Shown: piece after piece, positions 25,216-36,541 of the stretch | Layout: each line of letters begins with the position of its first letter | Numbering within the stretch: the stretch's first letter is position 1 | Assembly (NCBI GenBank): GCA_905250025.1 | Contig: CAJNOJ010000434.1 | Span: 1-64,000 of the forward strand | Origin: Adineta ricciae | Lineage: Eukaryota > Rotifera > Eurotatoria > Adinetida > Adinetidae | DNA length: 64,000 bases | Reading direction: 5' to 3' | The notes under the pieces: generated by a model | Seen by the model: only the letters and a program-made list of their open reading frames with translations | Databases searched by the model: none | What the model was told of the DNA's origin: nothing | Made by a program: the position numbers and the translations under genes

Positions 25216-25799
25216 GTTTTATGAAACTTGGAAAAAACATTCCTTCTTCTTCCTAGACAAACATTCTTACTCTCAAAATGAATCTCTGATGACAGCATAC
25301 GACGAAAAAGAAAAATAACGACATTTTGATTTTCAAAACTCATGAATAGAGCCCAAAGCCGCCAGAACACTGTGGTTTGATTATACAGCTTCATGCATAT
25401 AGGCAAACAAAAATCGAACATCGTACAAAATCGTTGATTTATTCCTTAAATAACTTTTCAATTTCACATCGAACAGAAGTTCTCAGCTGAATCAGCAGCT
25501 TCTCCAGTTTCAGTCGAATATAAATGCAGATTTTAAACGCAAATCGAAGTATAAAATGATTTCTGAAGGAAAACATAATTCTATACATGTACGAGATTAG
25601 AACTGCATTCAGCTCTAATACATTTTCAAGGTTCAATTCTCATCTTTCTAACCTATTCTTAAAGTTAACAAAAACATTCCAGTATTCATGTGCATTAGAA
25701 GTTATATAAGGCAGCTCATGCTCTGATCACGAATCATACGCACCAAGCTTTTCAAACTTCCGTAATTCAATAGCAAACCACACGTAAACGTAGTACTAA
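25216..25799. other. Upstream of the ADP-ribosyltransferase gene, nothing recognised
   Basis: AT-rich sequence that probably includes the promoter of the gene starting at 25215. No further coding pattern. Confidence 0.4.
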
Positions 25800-27401
25800 T
25801 TATAAACAAGTAACGCTCATCCTTTGGATTCGCTGAGCCTTTTCTGAAAGACTTTTCCGAATGCTGAACACATTCAAAGACTTCGAAAGAGAAAACACGC
25901 ACTGCGATTGCTACTAGTGCTCAACTGAATCATGGCACTATGTCACACTAGAATGAATAGGATGCAAAACTCTTTTTAGGAACCAGACCGATTAGCCATT
26001 TGTCAGTGGATATTCTCCAGCACTAACTATATTGACTGAAAAATTCATCGCTCAACGGCTAGTCAGATGGCCACTCACGGCCAACCATTGACCATTGTCC
26101 TCTGTTTTTCTATTTTCACATCACGCGCATGGAAATTTTCATAAATGCTTTAATAAGTCACTCATAGACGGACGATATACAGTAGGCTACTTGAAAAGTT
26201 TGAACATTCGCCTGTGTCTTCCAGCGATTCACCAATTCTGTTCTCTCCTGTCAACGAAATGATACCTTGTCGAATATTTTCATTGAGGAATATCCATTCA
26301 TCAAATTCCTTTCAAAATTATCTGAAGCCTGGCAAGTTTATTCTAAGCGTACACTTCAGGATTAATCTAGCATTTAAATGCCTAGTCGTTCGTCAACTTT
26401 CCTCCGTTGAGTCACTCACGGCTATAGCCGTTGCTATGCTGTCTCTGTTATTCCTTTCGCCTTTGCTCAACTTTTAAACTGAACGGTTGGGTTTTCTTTT
26501 ATTGTCGCTTCGACAGTCATGATCTCCTATTCATTCGACCACTAAAAGAAACTAGATAAGAAAATCTTATTGTATGATTTGCTTCGAAACGAACATCTTT
26601 CATAGCGCTGCATGTGTTCAGAATACTGTTTCTACAGTCCACGCGTCTGTAGTTACTAAGATGGAACTTCACCGACGGGTATATCACTTTGCGAACTACT
26701 TCTACTAAATTCCCATGAAAGGACATGATGTATGTAGGCTACAAAGCAAAGATGATACTAAGCTCATATAACTTTTTCGGATTTCTTCAATTAGAAACAT
26801 CATTATGTACAATGCATTAGATCTTCTCGTGTAAGTTCTTGAGCTACTATCTTTGTACACATGACGCCCTTGAATAGCGTTTAGCTCACCATCTTCGACA
26901 AAAGATTTCAGAATAGATGAAGACAAAATATGTCCTTTGTAAAGAGAAAGGGACAAGCCCAGGGCCAGCGAATAAGACGAAATACACCCTCAACTTCGAA
27001 TTTCCTGACGCCAGAAACACTTCGGTCTACTCTGACAATGGATGTTAATAAGTCGTGGCTAGTTAACGAAAAACTAATAATTAATTAATCAACACTAACC
27101 TCGGATTCGTGATCCTCGACCTCGATTACCCTTCGGTCGACCCTTATAAGAAAGGATTTTTTCTCAAAAAAAGTGATCCATTGCCCCAAAAAACGAAGCA
27201 AAAAGTTTTTTTGAAAAACTATCCACGGATTCGTGATCCTCGACCCCCGATGACCTGTCATCAGTCAATTTCTAATGAGGCTGGTTAAGTTTTCATTGAT
27301 TTATGAAATGCTGCAATCTGATTGAATTATGCAAACAAACAAACTTATTGCATTTTAGTGGCCTGATTTATAACGCTATAACCCTTTCTTTCAGAAAAGG
27401 G
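25800..27401. repeat. Right diverged direct repeat flanking the ADP-ribosyltransferase gene
   Basis: Shares ordered landmarks with 21285-22310 in the same orientation: about 25811-25850, 26380-26430, 27112-27130 (echoed again at 27228) and 27285-27401. Its right end coincides with the right end of the copy-2-only segment. Short open frames inside are not supported. Confidence 0.5.
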
Positions 27402-27900
27402 AATAAAAATCAGTTGCTTCATTAGAAACTTCTCGGAAACAAAAAACCTTTTCCTCGTGATTCAAACACTTGCACATATGACGATCCACATTCCTCTGTT
27501 GTAAAAATTCCACTCTCACTCAGCTGTACAGTCCGACGTCCATAGTATATCAACTTATTAAGGATTGATTTTAATTGCTGTGAAATATCACACATGTCGA
27601 AAATACTCAACAGGAGAGAGAGAGACTTTGTTGACGTCAAGTATTATTTAAAATACTTTATTTTTAACCTTCTGCCTTTTGTCCCTTGAAAATGCCAATA
27701 AGTATCTTACTAACCGAATAACAAATCGAATTGTGCTATATCATACACACACGAATATCGATTCGAACGTCATATGCTTCTATTTTTTGTGGAATACAGA
27801 ATGAACGAAACACTGTCCTATGATTACCAACTGTACATACGAGTGGATCCTCTTTGATTTATTTATTTATTTATTTTCACTTTCAATTTGTCTCACCTAT
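27402..27900 (-). pseudogene. Unrecognised coding-like fragment, copy 2
   Basis: Counterpart of 13636-14120; the conserved frame reads CDISQQLKSILNKLIYYG. Frame ends and indels differ between the copies. No family recognised. Confidence 0.25.
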
Positions 27901-27923
27901 CGAAATGTCCGCACGTCAAGGTC

Positions 27924-29000
27924 TTGATTCCAATCTCAAATAATCAAGATTTTTGTTGATAACGATGTTTGCCGTTGATTTAGGTTTTAGTGCAACATCG
28001 ATTGAACCATCAACTGTTTAAAGATTAGTTGGCCCTGAACGTCCATCAGATGATGATGAACAATGTCCCTTAGGTATTGAATTTGAAGCGAAATCATTAA
28101 TCGTACAAATTAGTATCGTTGAACGTCTTATTTTTGTATGTTGATTTAGAACCTCTATCGGAACAAAGTTGCGAAGATCGTTCAACAACATTAGAGGAAA
28201 ATTTACCTGATATTTGGGTCACCATTCCTGAGTTCGGTGCGTTAGGAGGACCAAACGTAAAGAAAGTTTTGAGAAATTTCGTTATCAAAAATCCACAGAA
28301 CGCCTTTCGTACAGAAGCATTGATCAAGTTGATTGAATTGGTGACGATATGATCGCATGTTTAAAATAATGATTCGTTTTTTTTCTTGCTTTTACAGATT
28401 GCGATGGTTAATGTAATTGCCGGAGATCTTTTAATAAATGGGAGAATAAATATATATTCGAATAAAATTAAAGTTATTTGTTGTTGCACAACATTTCTTA
28501 TTTATATGGCTTGGATTGGAATGCGGACGTACTTATTACTTCGCAATCAGGATCGATCCATCGGGAATATGAAGTCATTCTTGGTGAAGAGCAGAAATTA
28601 CGTTTCACAGTTGGTATCATTTGGATTAGTATGGGAACAACAAATTTGATTTTCGCAGATTTGTTCAATATTTCATCTTTGTTTGTTCTCGGCGTACGTC
28701 GCATATTTTCGTATATTTATTGTAGATTATTGAAATTGTATTGGGTACAACATTTATAGTTGCGTCCTTCCAGGTCAACAAATCCGACGTTGGATCCGAC
28801 ATGGGATCCGTAACCGTCGGAATCCGAAGCAATTCCGTCACCAGGAATCCTATCGGATTGTCGGATTCCGATAAGATCCGACAGAAACCGATATAGGATC
28901 CGAGTATGGGATTTGTCCACCTGGGCTACTGTATGTGGCGAGTGAAATTGGGCAATCAAGAACTAAGTGCCAGATTCATCAACAGAAACCGATGAATTTT
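27924..29000 (+). pseudogene. Decayed membrane-protein gene, copy 2, split by a MITE
   Basis: The exon near 28480-28690 is open and reads GLDWNADVLITSQSG, EYEVILGEEQKLRF and the hydrophobic IIWISMGTTNLIFADLF. A short intron follows (donor GTACGT, acceptor near 28726), then IIEIVLGTTFIVAS, which is interrupted by the element at 28769-28925. After the element the frame resumes as YCMWRVKLGNQEL and ends at RFINRNR-stop. An upstream exon has a nonsense change relative to copy 1 (ACTGTTTAA for ACTGTTGAA, about 28015). Both copies are thus broken at different places. Family not recognised. Confidence 0.5.
28769..28925. mobile_element. MITE-like element, copy 3, with CT target duplication
   Basis: 157 bp, left end CCAGGTCAACAAATCC, right end GGATTTGTCCACCTGGG. 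The empty site in locus copy 1 (about 15266) reads gtcctactg; here it is gtc-ct-element-ct-actg. It sits inside the last recognisable exon of the decayed membrane-protein gene. Confidence 0.82.
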
Positions 29001-29667
29001 TTTACTTTTTCTATTCGTTTAGTTTCGAAGATTTAATTGTTTATCAGCAAATAAATAAATCTTCGTAAAAAAGAACTGAAAATAGAGGGAGGTTTGGGGA
29101 GTTCTTGACATTTGTCTTATCTCATTTGAAAAAAGCATTTTAATTGATATTCAAGTCATTTTTTCTGAAGCAAACGTTGTGTTGTGGCGTTTTCGACAAT
29201 CTGATCGTTCGAATTGTTAATTTGAAAAATAAATTCTTCAAGTAGATTTTTACGAAATGCTCTATCCAAGAAACGTAGCTTTTAAAATTTGTGTATATAT
29301 TTGACTGATGTAGAATAATGAAGAAATTCAATTCTCATCTCGACTAAAACAAATGAATACTCGGCTTTTGCCTTTGATTTTCAATTTCAATGCGAAAAAC
29401 ATTCTGTGATTCGAAGATTTATTTGAAAAAATGTTTGTCTTGAAGAGTTCTTTGGAAACTGTAACAACGCACACACATGGCAAAATAGAAAGCAGAAGAG
29501 AGAATGAACGCGAAATTAAGATAAAAGGATTTGTACGTGATTGGTAGTGGAATGAAAAGAATAGAAAGAAAAATGATATTATTTACAGGTAATTAATCTC
29601 TATGAGAAAGAAATCAAATTCCCAAATATAAATGAAAACAAAAAAGAAAAGAAAAATCTGTTCATTC
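29001..29667. other. Intergenic before LASP copy 2
   Basis: Matches 15341-16013 in copy 1. No coding pattern. Probably includes the LASP 3' untranslated region. Confidence 0.4.
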
Positions 29668-31098
29668 TCATTGAATAATTTCCACATAGTTTGATGGGAG
29701 CAAACCTTGTTGACCTGTCTTGGGATTTCGACCCAACATCCAACCATCATCAATTTGTTCACATTCAATAAGTGTATCACCTTCATTGAAGCTGATTTCA
29801 TCCGATTCGGCTGCTGTGTAAGAATAAAGTGCACGAACTTTCGTCTAAAAATCAATTTTAATAGCTGAATTTATTGTCAAGAAAAACCAACTCACTTGTG
29901 CTGATCGTCCATCACCGTGTGAAAATTGATTATTATTATTATTGTTGTTGTTGCTGTTGTTCGTTGGAATTTGCTGTTCATGTTCGTATTGATTATAAGA
30001 ATTTTTATTTCCATTTGATTCGTTGTCAGATTTAGTATTCATATGAAGAACATCTCGATGATTGTTTTCATATTCTGAATGAAAAACCATGAAAAACAAT
30101 TCTCTTTGATTTAAATCGATTTGTCTTACTAGCTGCATGCATTGCTTTTGAAGTTGGTTCGTAACCGCGTGCCAATGAACCACGATCATCGTTTATCGGA
30201 TCATAATCGGCCACTACAAAATTTTCCATAAAACAATCATCCATATTATTGATAAATCAACTTACCACGCCCTACTGCTGGTTCAGATTGATTATAAGTT
30301 CGAGTATTCATATTGATCGTATGCGATTGTTGTGGTTGATCTTGAAAAGAAATCAGGTTTTGTTCAATAAAATAAATTCGACAAGAAGCAAACCTGGTGC
30401 GAGTATTTGCGATGTGCTATCTTTTCGTTTGCCTGTGTATTCCGCTTGACTAACAATCCGTTGATGTTCTTTCGCTCGTGTTAGTTCGGGATTATCTGCT
30501 ATGGCTGTAAATTTTCCTTTACTCTTATTGAAATCTTCATGATATTTCGCCTAAACACAACCAAAACATTCCTCTAACTCTCTTATGAATCTCTCATACA
30601 TTGCTTTGAATGTCTGTCAGTGCACGAATGCGTTGCATTTCGGGATTATCAACGACAACAGTTGGTTTAGGTTGAGGATAATGTCTAAAAAAAAGGCATT
30701 GTTTATTGTCGTAATTAGAACATCTTTCGAATACTTACACATTACAATAAGGCATTTTATCATATCCTTTAACATTTTTCACATTAAGGGTCATCCCACA
30801 TACTGTACATTTTAAACATCCTTTATGCCAAAACTAAAAAGACGAAATGAATGGTTGAGAATCGAACTTAAAGAAAATGTTTTTGGATTTTCAAAGGGGA
30901 GAAACGTCATGCGTTTTTGCGTAACACGAAAGATAAAAACGCAAAAGTTACCTTATTGACTATTCTGTCAAAACTAAAGAATGTCAAGAGGAGAAGAAAA
31001 CGACGAAATAAGAGATTTACTTTATCAAGACACTTGATTTCTTCGGCTGGATACACAGTTTTTTCACATTTTCCACACTTCCTTTGTACAACTGACAT
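29668..31098 (-). CDS. LASP-type LIM and SH3 domain protein, copy 2
   Basis: Same exon structure and domain order as the copy at 16014-17437 (LIM, nebulin-like repeats, Asn-rich linker, SH3), with all LIM cysteine and histidine ligands visible and the same VEIIQ end. Differences are mostly silent or lie in the linker, where the poly-Asn run is interrupted by Ser (NNSNNNNN). Divergent from DARS2 copy 2 across a conserved short promoter. Intact as far as can be seen. The two copies probably represent alleles or homologous chromosomes. Confidence 0.9.
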
Positions 31099-31378
31099 CT
31101 TGTTCTGGTTATTTCACGTTGAAAAAAGAGACGACGAAGAACAATCTGAAAGAGTAAAAGAGAAAAATCTTCTTTGTTGCTTCAACCAAACGATAGAGAC
31201 AAATAACAGAGCAGATTAAATCTTTTTTCGACATTCATTTGTTGAACCAATGAAAATAAACATTTTCTCATGCTGACTAATATCTCGATTAAGTCTTTTT
31301 CTTATTCATTTCAACTAAAGAAAAATAAATAAAATTCTTTTTTTAAATGAACTAGAAATTACTCATAGTGTCAACAAC

Positions 31379-31406
31379 CCTATTGGCGAGTGAAACATCC
31401 AATAGG
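31379..31406. promoter_or_regulatory. Inverted CCAAT pair in a divergent promoter (copy 2)
   Basis: Same CCTATTGG / CCAATAGG inverted repeat and 12-bp spacer as at 17720-17747, with one spacer substitution. Confidence 0.5.
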
Positions 31407-31442
31407 AACGTTTCGTTGATAAAGTATCTCTCTTCGGAATGA

Positions 31443-33246
31443 ATGAAATATTCCAAATGTTCAAGCATGTTTTCTAATCTTGTTAAACGCTTTCCTTCTA
31501 CTCTACGTCAATGTCGATTTTCGTCATCATTTTCAACGAAATTTTCCTATCGACAACAATTAGTATCTGACTTATCGAACGCAAATCTCGTAGATACACC
31601 GGTATCTCTTCATGGTTGGTTACAATATCGCCGTTTGAATTCTTTCGGTGTTCTTCGTGATCATTCGGGTTCGATACAATTTATTCTTCCATCAACAATG
31701 AAACAAGAACGACAAACATTAAAACAAACACCTGTTGAATCTTGTGTACATATCAAAGGAATATTGAAGAAACGTCCGGACAAAGATATCAATTCCGATG
31801 TATCATTAGGTCACATCGAAGTATGTGAGACTATTTTTGAACAGAACTGAAACAAAAAAAAATCGATTTTAGGTACATGTCACTGATTTCCAAGTGATAA
31901 ATTCTTGTTTACCACAATTACCCATTGATTTATCAAAATATCATGAGTCCGATGAAAAAGCACGTTTAATTTATCGCTATTTAGACTTTCGTCGTGATAT
32001 CATGCAAGAACGGATTCGTTTTCGTTCGTCATTCATTGCGAAAGTTCGAGATTTTTTGTTAAAACACTCCTTTGTTGACATTGAAACTCCATCGTTATTT
32101 CGCCGCACACCTGGTGGTGCACGGGAATTTTTAGTTCCGACGCATTTAGAACATGGAGGATTATTTTATGCTTTAACACAAAGCCCACAGCAGTTTAAAC
32201 AATTGTTAATGATGGGAGGCTTCGATCGATACTTTCAAATCGCCAAATGCTTTCGAGATGAATCAGGTAAGATTTTTTCTTGTCGTAGATAATTTTCTTT
32301 TTTTAACTGATATTTAGGACGTCGAGATCGTCAACCTGAATTCACTCAAATCGATTTAGAACTAAGTTTTGTTTCTCGTGAAAATATCTTTTCATTAATT
32401 GAAGAACTTCTGGCACACAGTTGGCCTGATCGACTCGGCAACATTCCATTTCCTCGTTTAACCTACGCAGAATGTATGTCACGGTATGGAACAGACAAAC
32501 CAGATACACGTTTTGCATTAGAAATTGAACATTCATCGGATAAAGTTTCGATCACTAGTCCCATTTCGTTAAATAATTTGCAAGATTTCTTGACTGATAA
32601 TATTCAATATGACGAAAAGACTCGACAATTTTCGGTGAATAAAAGCAACAATGAAGAAGACGATTTAATTAAAATGGGAAATTTTCGTTTGAAATTAGCT
32701 GATTTACTAGAAAGCCAATATGATATAAAATTACGACAAAAACGTCAATGGAATTTTGTTTGGATTACTGATTTCCCTTTATTTACACCGATGACAGAAG
32801 ATCGTACGAAATTCGAATCAACTCATCATCCATTTACTGCACCTGTTGATGAGCATTTATCGTTGTTATCATCCAAAAAAGATTGGTCACGCATTACTGG
32901 TCAACATTATGACCTTGTTTTGAATGGTTTTGAAGTCGGTGGTGGTTCAATTCGAATTCACAATTCGAAACTACAACGTTTCATTCTCAATGATGTTCTT
33001 CATCTACCTGTTGAACATTTAGAACATCTTCTAGAAGCTTTGGAATATGGTGCACCACCTCATGGTGGAATCGCTTTGGGATTAGATCGTTTACTTGCAT
33101 TAGTTTTAGAAACTGAACATATTCGAGATGTGATCGCATTTCCGAAAACAAGTCTAGGAAAAGATCTTATGTCTCAAGCACCAAGTGCAGTTGAACAATC
33201 AGAATTAGATTATTATTATCTAAAGATAAACAAAAAAATAGATTGA
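31443..33246 (+). CDS. DARS2: Mitochondrial aspartyl-tRNA synthetase, complete copy
   Basis: Exons 31443-31820, 31873-32266 and 32318-33246 add up to 566 residues in one frame. A presequence-like N terminus (MFSNLVKRFPSTL) precedes the OB-fold anticodon domain. Class II motif 2 is FRDES/RDRQPEFTQIDLE, and motif 3 is GIALGLDRLLALVL, which with the GAPPHGG stretch marks the bacterial/mitochondrial AspRS type. QNEFT-like substrate residues appear in FTQID. It attaches aspartate to mitochondrial tRNA-Asp. The Met at 31443 was chosen for the longest frame; the Met 24 bases further in is equally good as a targeting-peptide start. The tail LDYYYLKINKKID replaces the longer vertebrate tail. Divergent partner: LASP copy 2. 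Confidence 0.92.
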
Positions 33247-33336
33247 ATTTTCTTTTCTTTTTCAGATTTATTCCTAAACTATTGTAAACCGATGTCTGAA
33301 CGTTTTGATGCAATTATGCCGATGGTTGTCGCTCGT

Positions 33337-34153
33337 AGATTTGATCCAATTGGAGAGCTTCATCATAGCCTTTGATCCGACTTTTCTCAACTTCATTATT
33401 CAATGATTGAACATCAAGGTGAGCGAGTAATTATTTATAGGCTTTGTACAATTGTGTTAGACCTCGTAAGTTTAGGGCAATCCTATTGGTTTTCGTCACT
33501 TGACCATACGGCAGCTCTATAGCTGTTTTGTCACGCCGGCTATCACCAGCAGCCAGTTCATCCGGCGTGTACAACTGATAAATGTTGATTTTCAATATCT
33601 GCCAATGTATGAATGTCTGGTGAGATTCCACCATGCACACATGCATTATAGAGTGTTTTCAATTCATATTTCTTTTCACATTCGAGTTTGAACTGAAATG
33701 CCTTTGTTATTTGTCGTGTTTCGTGATTTCCGCGAAGAAGATTGATATTTGAGGATATTTGATCTTGAGAGCGAAGGGAAGAAACACACATTCACATTCG
33801 AACTGACCTCGATCGACATAATCACCTAAGAATAAATAACGAGTTTTCGTTGGATCCCCACCAGCGGCGAGGATTGTTAATAAATCATAGAATTGTCCAT
33901 GAATATCAGCAACGATGGTGACTGGTCGTTTGACTGTGAGAATGTTTGGTTCGCGTTCGAACACGGCTCGTGCCATTTCCACCAAGCGTAGCGCACATCT
34001 TTCATCCAAATGACCTTCTTGTTGTAAATGTTTTGTGAGTCGACTAATGGATGGCAAACCAGAAGATGAATCAAAAAGTTCCTGTTCAGTTAACAAAGTT
34101 GCACGAGGATATGGAATATCATGGATTTGACGATCAGGAGGAGGATTATCCAT
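33337..34153 (-). pseudogene. Calcineurin A pseudogene with several internal deletions
   Basis: Nearly identical to the functional gene at 35096-36541 but shortened. Retained: [44 protein letters not shown] and the tail NLRGLT. Missing blocks: about 60 bp around the FLCMHGG histidine, about 340 bp covering the region to the last metal histidine, about 170 bp with the intron and calcineurin-B-binding helix, and 36 bp of the calmodulin-binding region. A 1-bp deletion shifts frame near 33749 and stops appear near 33432. The catalytic core is destroyed. Lies between DARS2 and the intact calcineurin gene in the same orientation as the latter. Confidence 0.85.
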
Positions 34154-35095
34154 TGATGATTTAATCAGTGGAAAATATCGAAAATAGTGAGTAATAAAGT
34201 ACTCATAACCTATCGATGCATTGACTGTGATACTATAAAAAAACGTAAAACAATGACTAAGGTATATGCTTAGTCCCATGTCTACGAAGATTGTTTCGTT
34301 CGGTGTCGATAAATAAATTGGTTTTGTTGTTTACTATTTTGATCTTGGTAAAAAAAAACAGAAAAATACCCATGATTTTTTGTGTAGGTGATAAAAATGA
34401 GTGAAAAGGGAAGCGAATATGAAAGTATCCGATAACGTGTTTCTTCGGTATTGTTATGTCGAGCTACTATAATGCTAAGACAAAGACTGTTTGAAGTGGG
34501 TGCACAGCTCCTGAAACTTATTTTAAAGACGAATATAAATAAGACCTATTGATAATTGTCTTAATATCCAAATTTCTTCTAATGGCACAAGAAGGAATCG
34601 TACACACGATTTATGCGAGACATACGTGTTAGCTACTAACGTAAACTGATGTTGCTTCGAGAACGGACATATCAGGCGAGACTACATATTACTCTAAATG
34701 TTTTTGAGAACATTATTTATTTGCTCTGTTAACAAAACAAAACAATTTCGTTCCAAAGATACCATTTTATCGGTGTTTTTCTATTGACATCATGTTTGAT
34801 GACGTATATTTCCTTCGAAGACCGTATCATCGGGTGTTTCTATTACTTGGCTGGCAAAATACAGAAAAATGTGTGAGCCAGAATTCTTGTACGCTATTTC
34901 GCTGCTGAGAAACTGGAGCTACTCCAGATGCATTTTCTATCTCTGGTCCAACTCGATTTAATAACTTCTATGGACGATGATATTCAATATGATCGAAGAA
35001 CTGGATCGTTTTTAATAAATCAAAAAAATGAGAGTAAACATCAATTTCTATTTTATTGCTGAAATATTGACGAAGATAAATGAGTATTTTGTTCA
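34154..35095. other. Spacer between calcineurin pseudogene and gene
   Basis: No complete gene. A short plus-strand frame near 34966-35050 reads DDIQYDRRTGSFLINQKNE and resembles the DARS2 stretch DNIQYDEKTRQFSVNKSNN. It may be a very old DARS2 remnant. Otherwise nothing recognised. Confidence 0.35.
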
Positions 35096-36541
35096 CTAAG
35101 TAGATGGGCGTCGTTCAAATATTTGATCCAATTGGAGAGCTTGATCATAGTCTTTGATTCGACCTTTCTCAGCTTCATGTACTAACGCTTGAATATCCGG
35201 TCGAGCGAGTAATTCTTTATAGGCTTTGTACGACGGTGTTAGACCTCGTAAGTTCAGTGCGATCTTATTGGTTTTCTTCACTTGACCATACGCTTGTTCC
35301 ATTGCTTCAATCAATCGCTTCTTGTTCAACAGCTCTACAGCTGTTTTGTCACGACGACCATCATCAGCAGCCAGTTCATCCGGCGTGTACATGTTAAATA
35401 TTGACAACAGAAGCTGTGTCATGTAATACACCAGAAAACGTTCACCGAATTCAAAACCTAAAAATATCACATGACAATGATTGGATGATCATTTAGTAAA
35501 TTTACCGTTTTCGTAGTTGGGTAAAACAAAAGGATGACCATGTGCTTCGATGTGTACAACTGATAAATGTTGATTTTCACTGATTTTCAATATCGCTGCA
35601 ACATTATTGTACGTATCACAATAGTTTGGTGCAGAGAACAACGAAATCAGAACCGGAAAGTTTGTTCGAGACGACTTATGAAAAAGACGAACACCATTCT
35701 TCTGCACTTCGTGTCCACGAATGATTGACAGCAGATTATTGCGAAGTAAGAAATCACGACATGCATAGTATGAAAAGAAGTATGAACAACCACGAACATT
35801 GTTCGGCTTGAAGTTTTCTTCCTGTGCGTCGACATTATCAAATGTCTCACTTGGATCACACCATAACAAGTCACACAGTGGTCCTGAATTAGGCGTTTCT
35901 TTGAATCGATCAAGATTTTCGATATCTGCCAATGTGTGAATGTCTGGTGAGATTCCACCATGCATACATAGAAAACGTGAGTCAACCAGTGCACAAATAG
36001 GTAAAGCATCGAACGCATGCATACATGCATTATAGAGTGTTTTCGATTCATATTTCTTTTCACATTCGAGTTTGAACTGAAATGCTTTTGTCATTTGTCG
36101 TGTTTCGTGATTTCCTCGAAGAAGATTGATATTTTGAGGATATTTGATCTTGAGAGCGAAGAGAAGAAACACACATTCACATTCGAACTGACCTCGATCG
36201 ACATAATCACCTAAAAATAAATAACGAGTTTTCGTTGGATCCCCACCAGCGGCGAGAATTGTTAATAGATCATAGAATTGTCCATGAATATCAGCAACGA
36301 TGGTGACTGGTCGTTTGACTGTGAGAATGTTTGGTTCGCGTTCGAACACGGCTCGTGCCATTTCCACCAAGCGTAGCGCACATCTTTCATCCAAATGACC
36401 TTCTTGTTGTAAATGTTTTGTGAGTCGACTAATGGATGGCAAACCAGAAGATGAATCAAAAAGTTCCTGTTCAGATAACAAAGTTGCACGAGGATATGGA
36501 ATATCATGGATTTGACGATCAGGAGGAGGATTATCCATCAA
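35096..36541 (-). CDS. PPP3C-like: Calcineurin A (protein phosphatase 2B catalytic subunit)
   Basis: Two exons: about 35505-36541 and 35096-35461. Metal-site motifs are all present: DIHGQF, GDYVDRG, RGNHE, FLCMHGG and RGHE, with the calcineurin-type FSAPNYCDTYNN loop. The second exon starts in the calcineurin-B-binding helix (FLVYYMTQLLLSIFNMYTPD), followed by a basic stretch suited to calmodulin binding (LNKKRLIEAMEQAYGQVKK), then LNLRGLTP and an autoinhibitory-like segment (ALQLDQIFERRPST) at the extreme C terminus. The enzyme is a Ca2+/calmodulin-activated Ser/Thr phosphatase working with calcineurin B. About 465 residues, shorter than vertebrate forms because the tail ends right after the autoinhibitory element. 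Start: MMDNPPP; the second Met is the one shared with the pseudogene. Confidence 0.92.

Larger units (their letters stand above)
21090..27401. other. 6.3-kb segment present only in locus copy 2
   Basis: Flanking sequence is continuous in copy 1 at 13629-13638 apart from about 10 bases. The segment contains an intronless ADP-ribosyltransferase/TPR gene between two diverged direct repeats. No terminal inverted repeats or target duplication were found, so its origin (insertion here or deletion in copy 1) is open. Confidence 0.7.
19361..33019. repeat. Locus copy 2 of the duplicated block
   Basis: Colinear with 12393-19359 but interrupted by 6.3 kb (21090-27401). It differs also by the presence of a MITE at 28769 and the absence of one at the site matching 14154. 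Homology can be followed to the point where copy 1 is cut. Confidence 0.85.
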
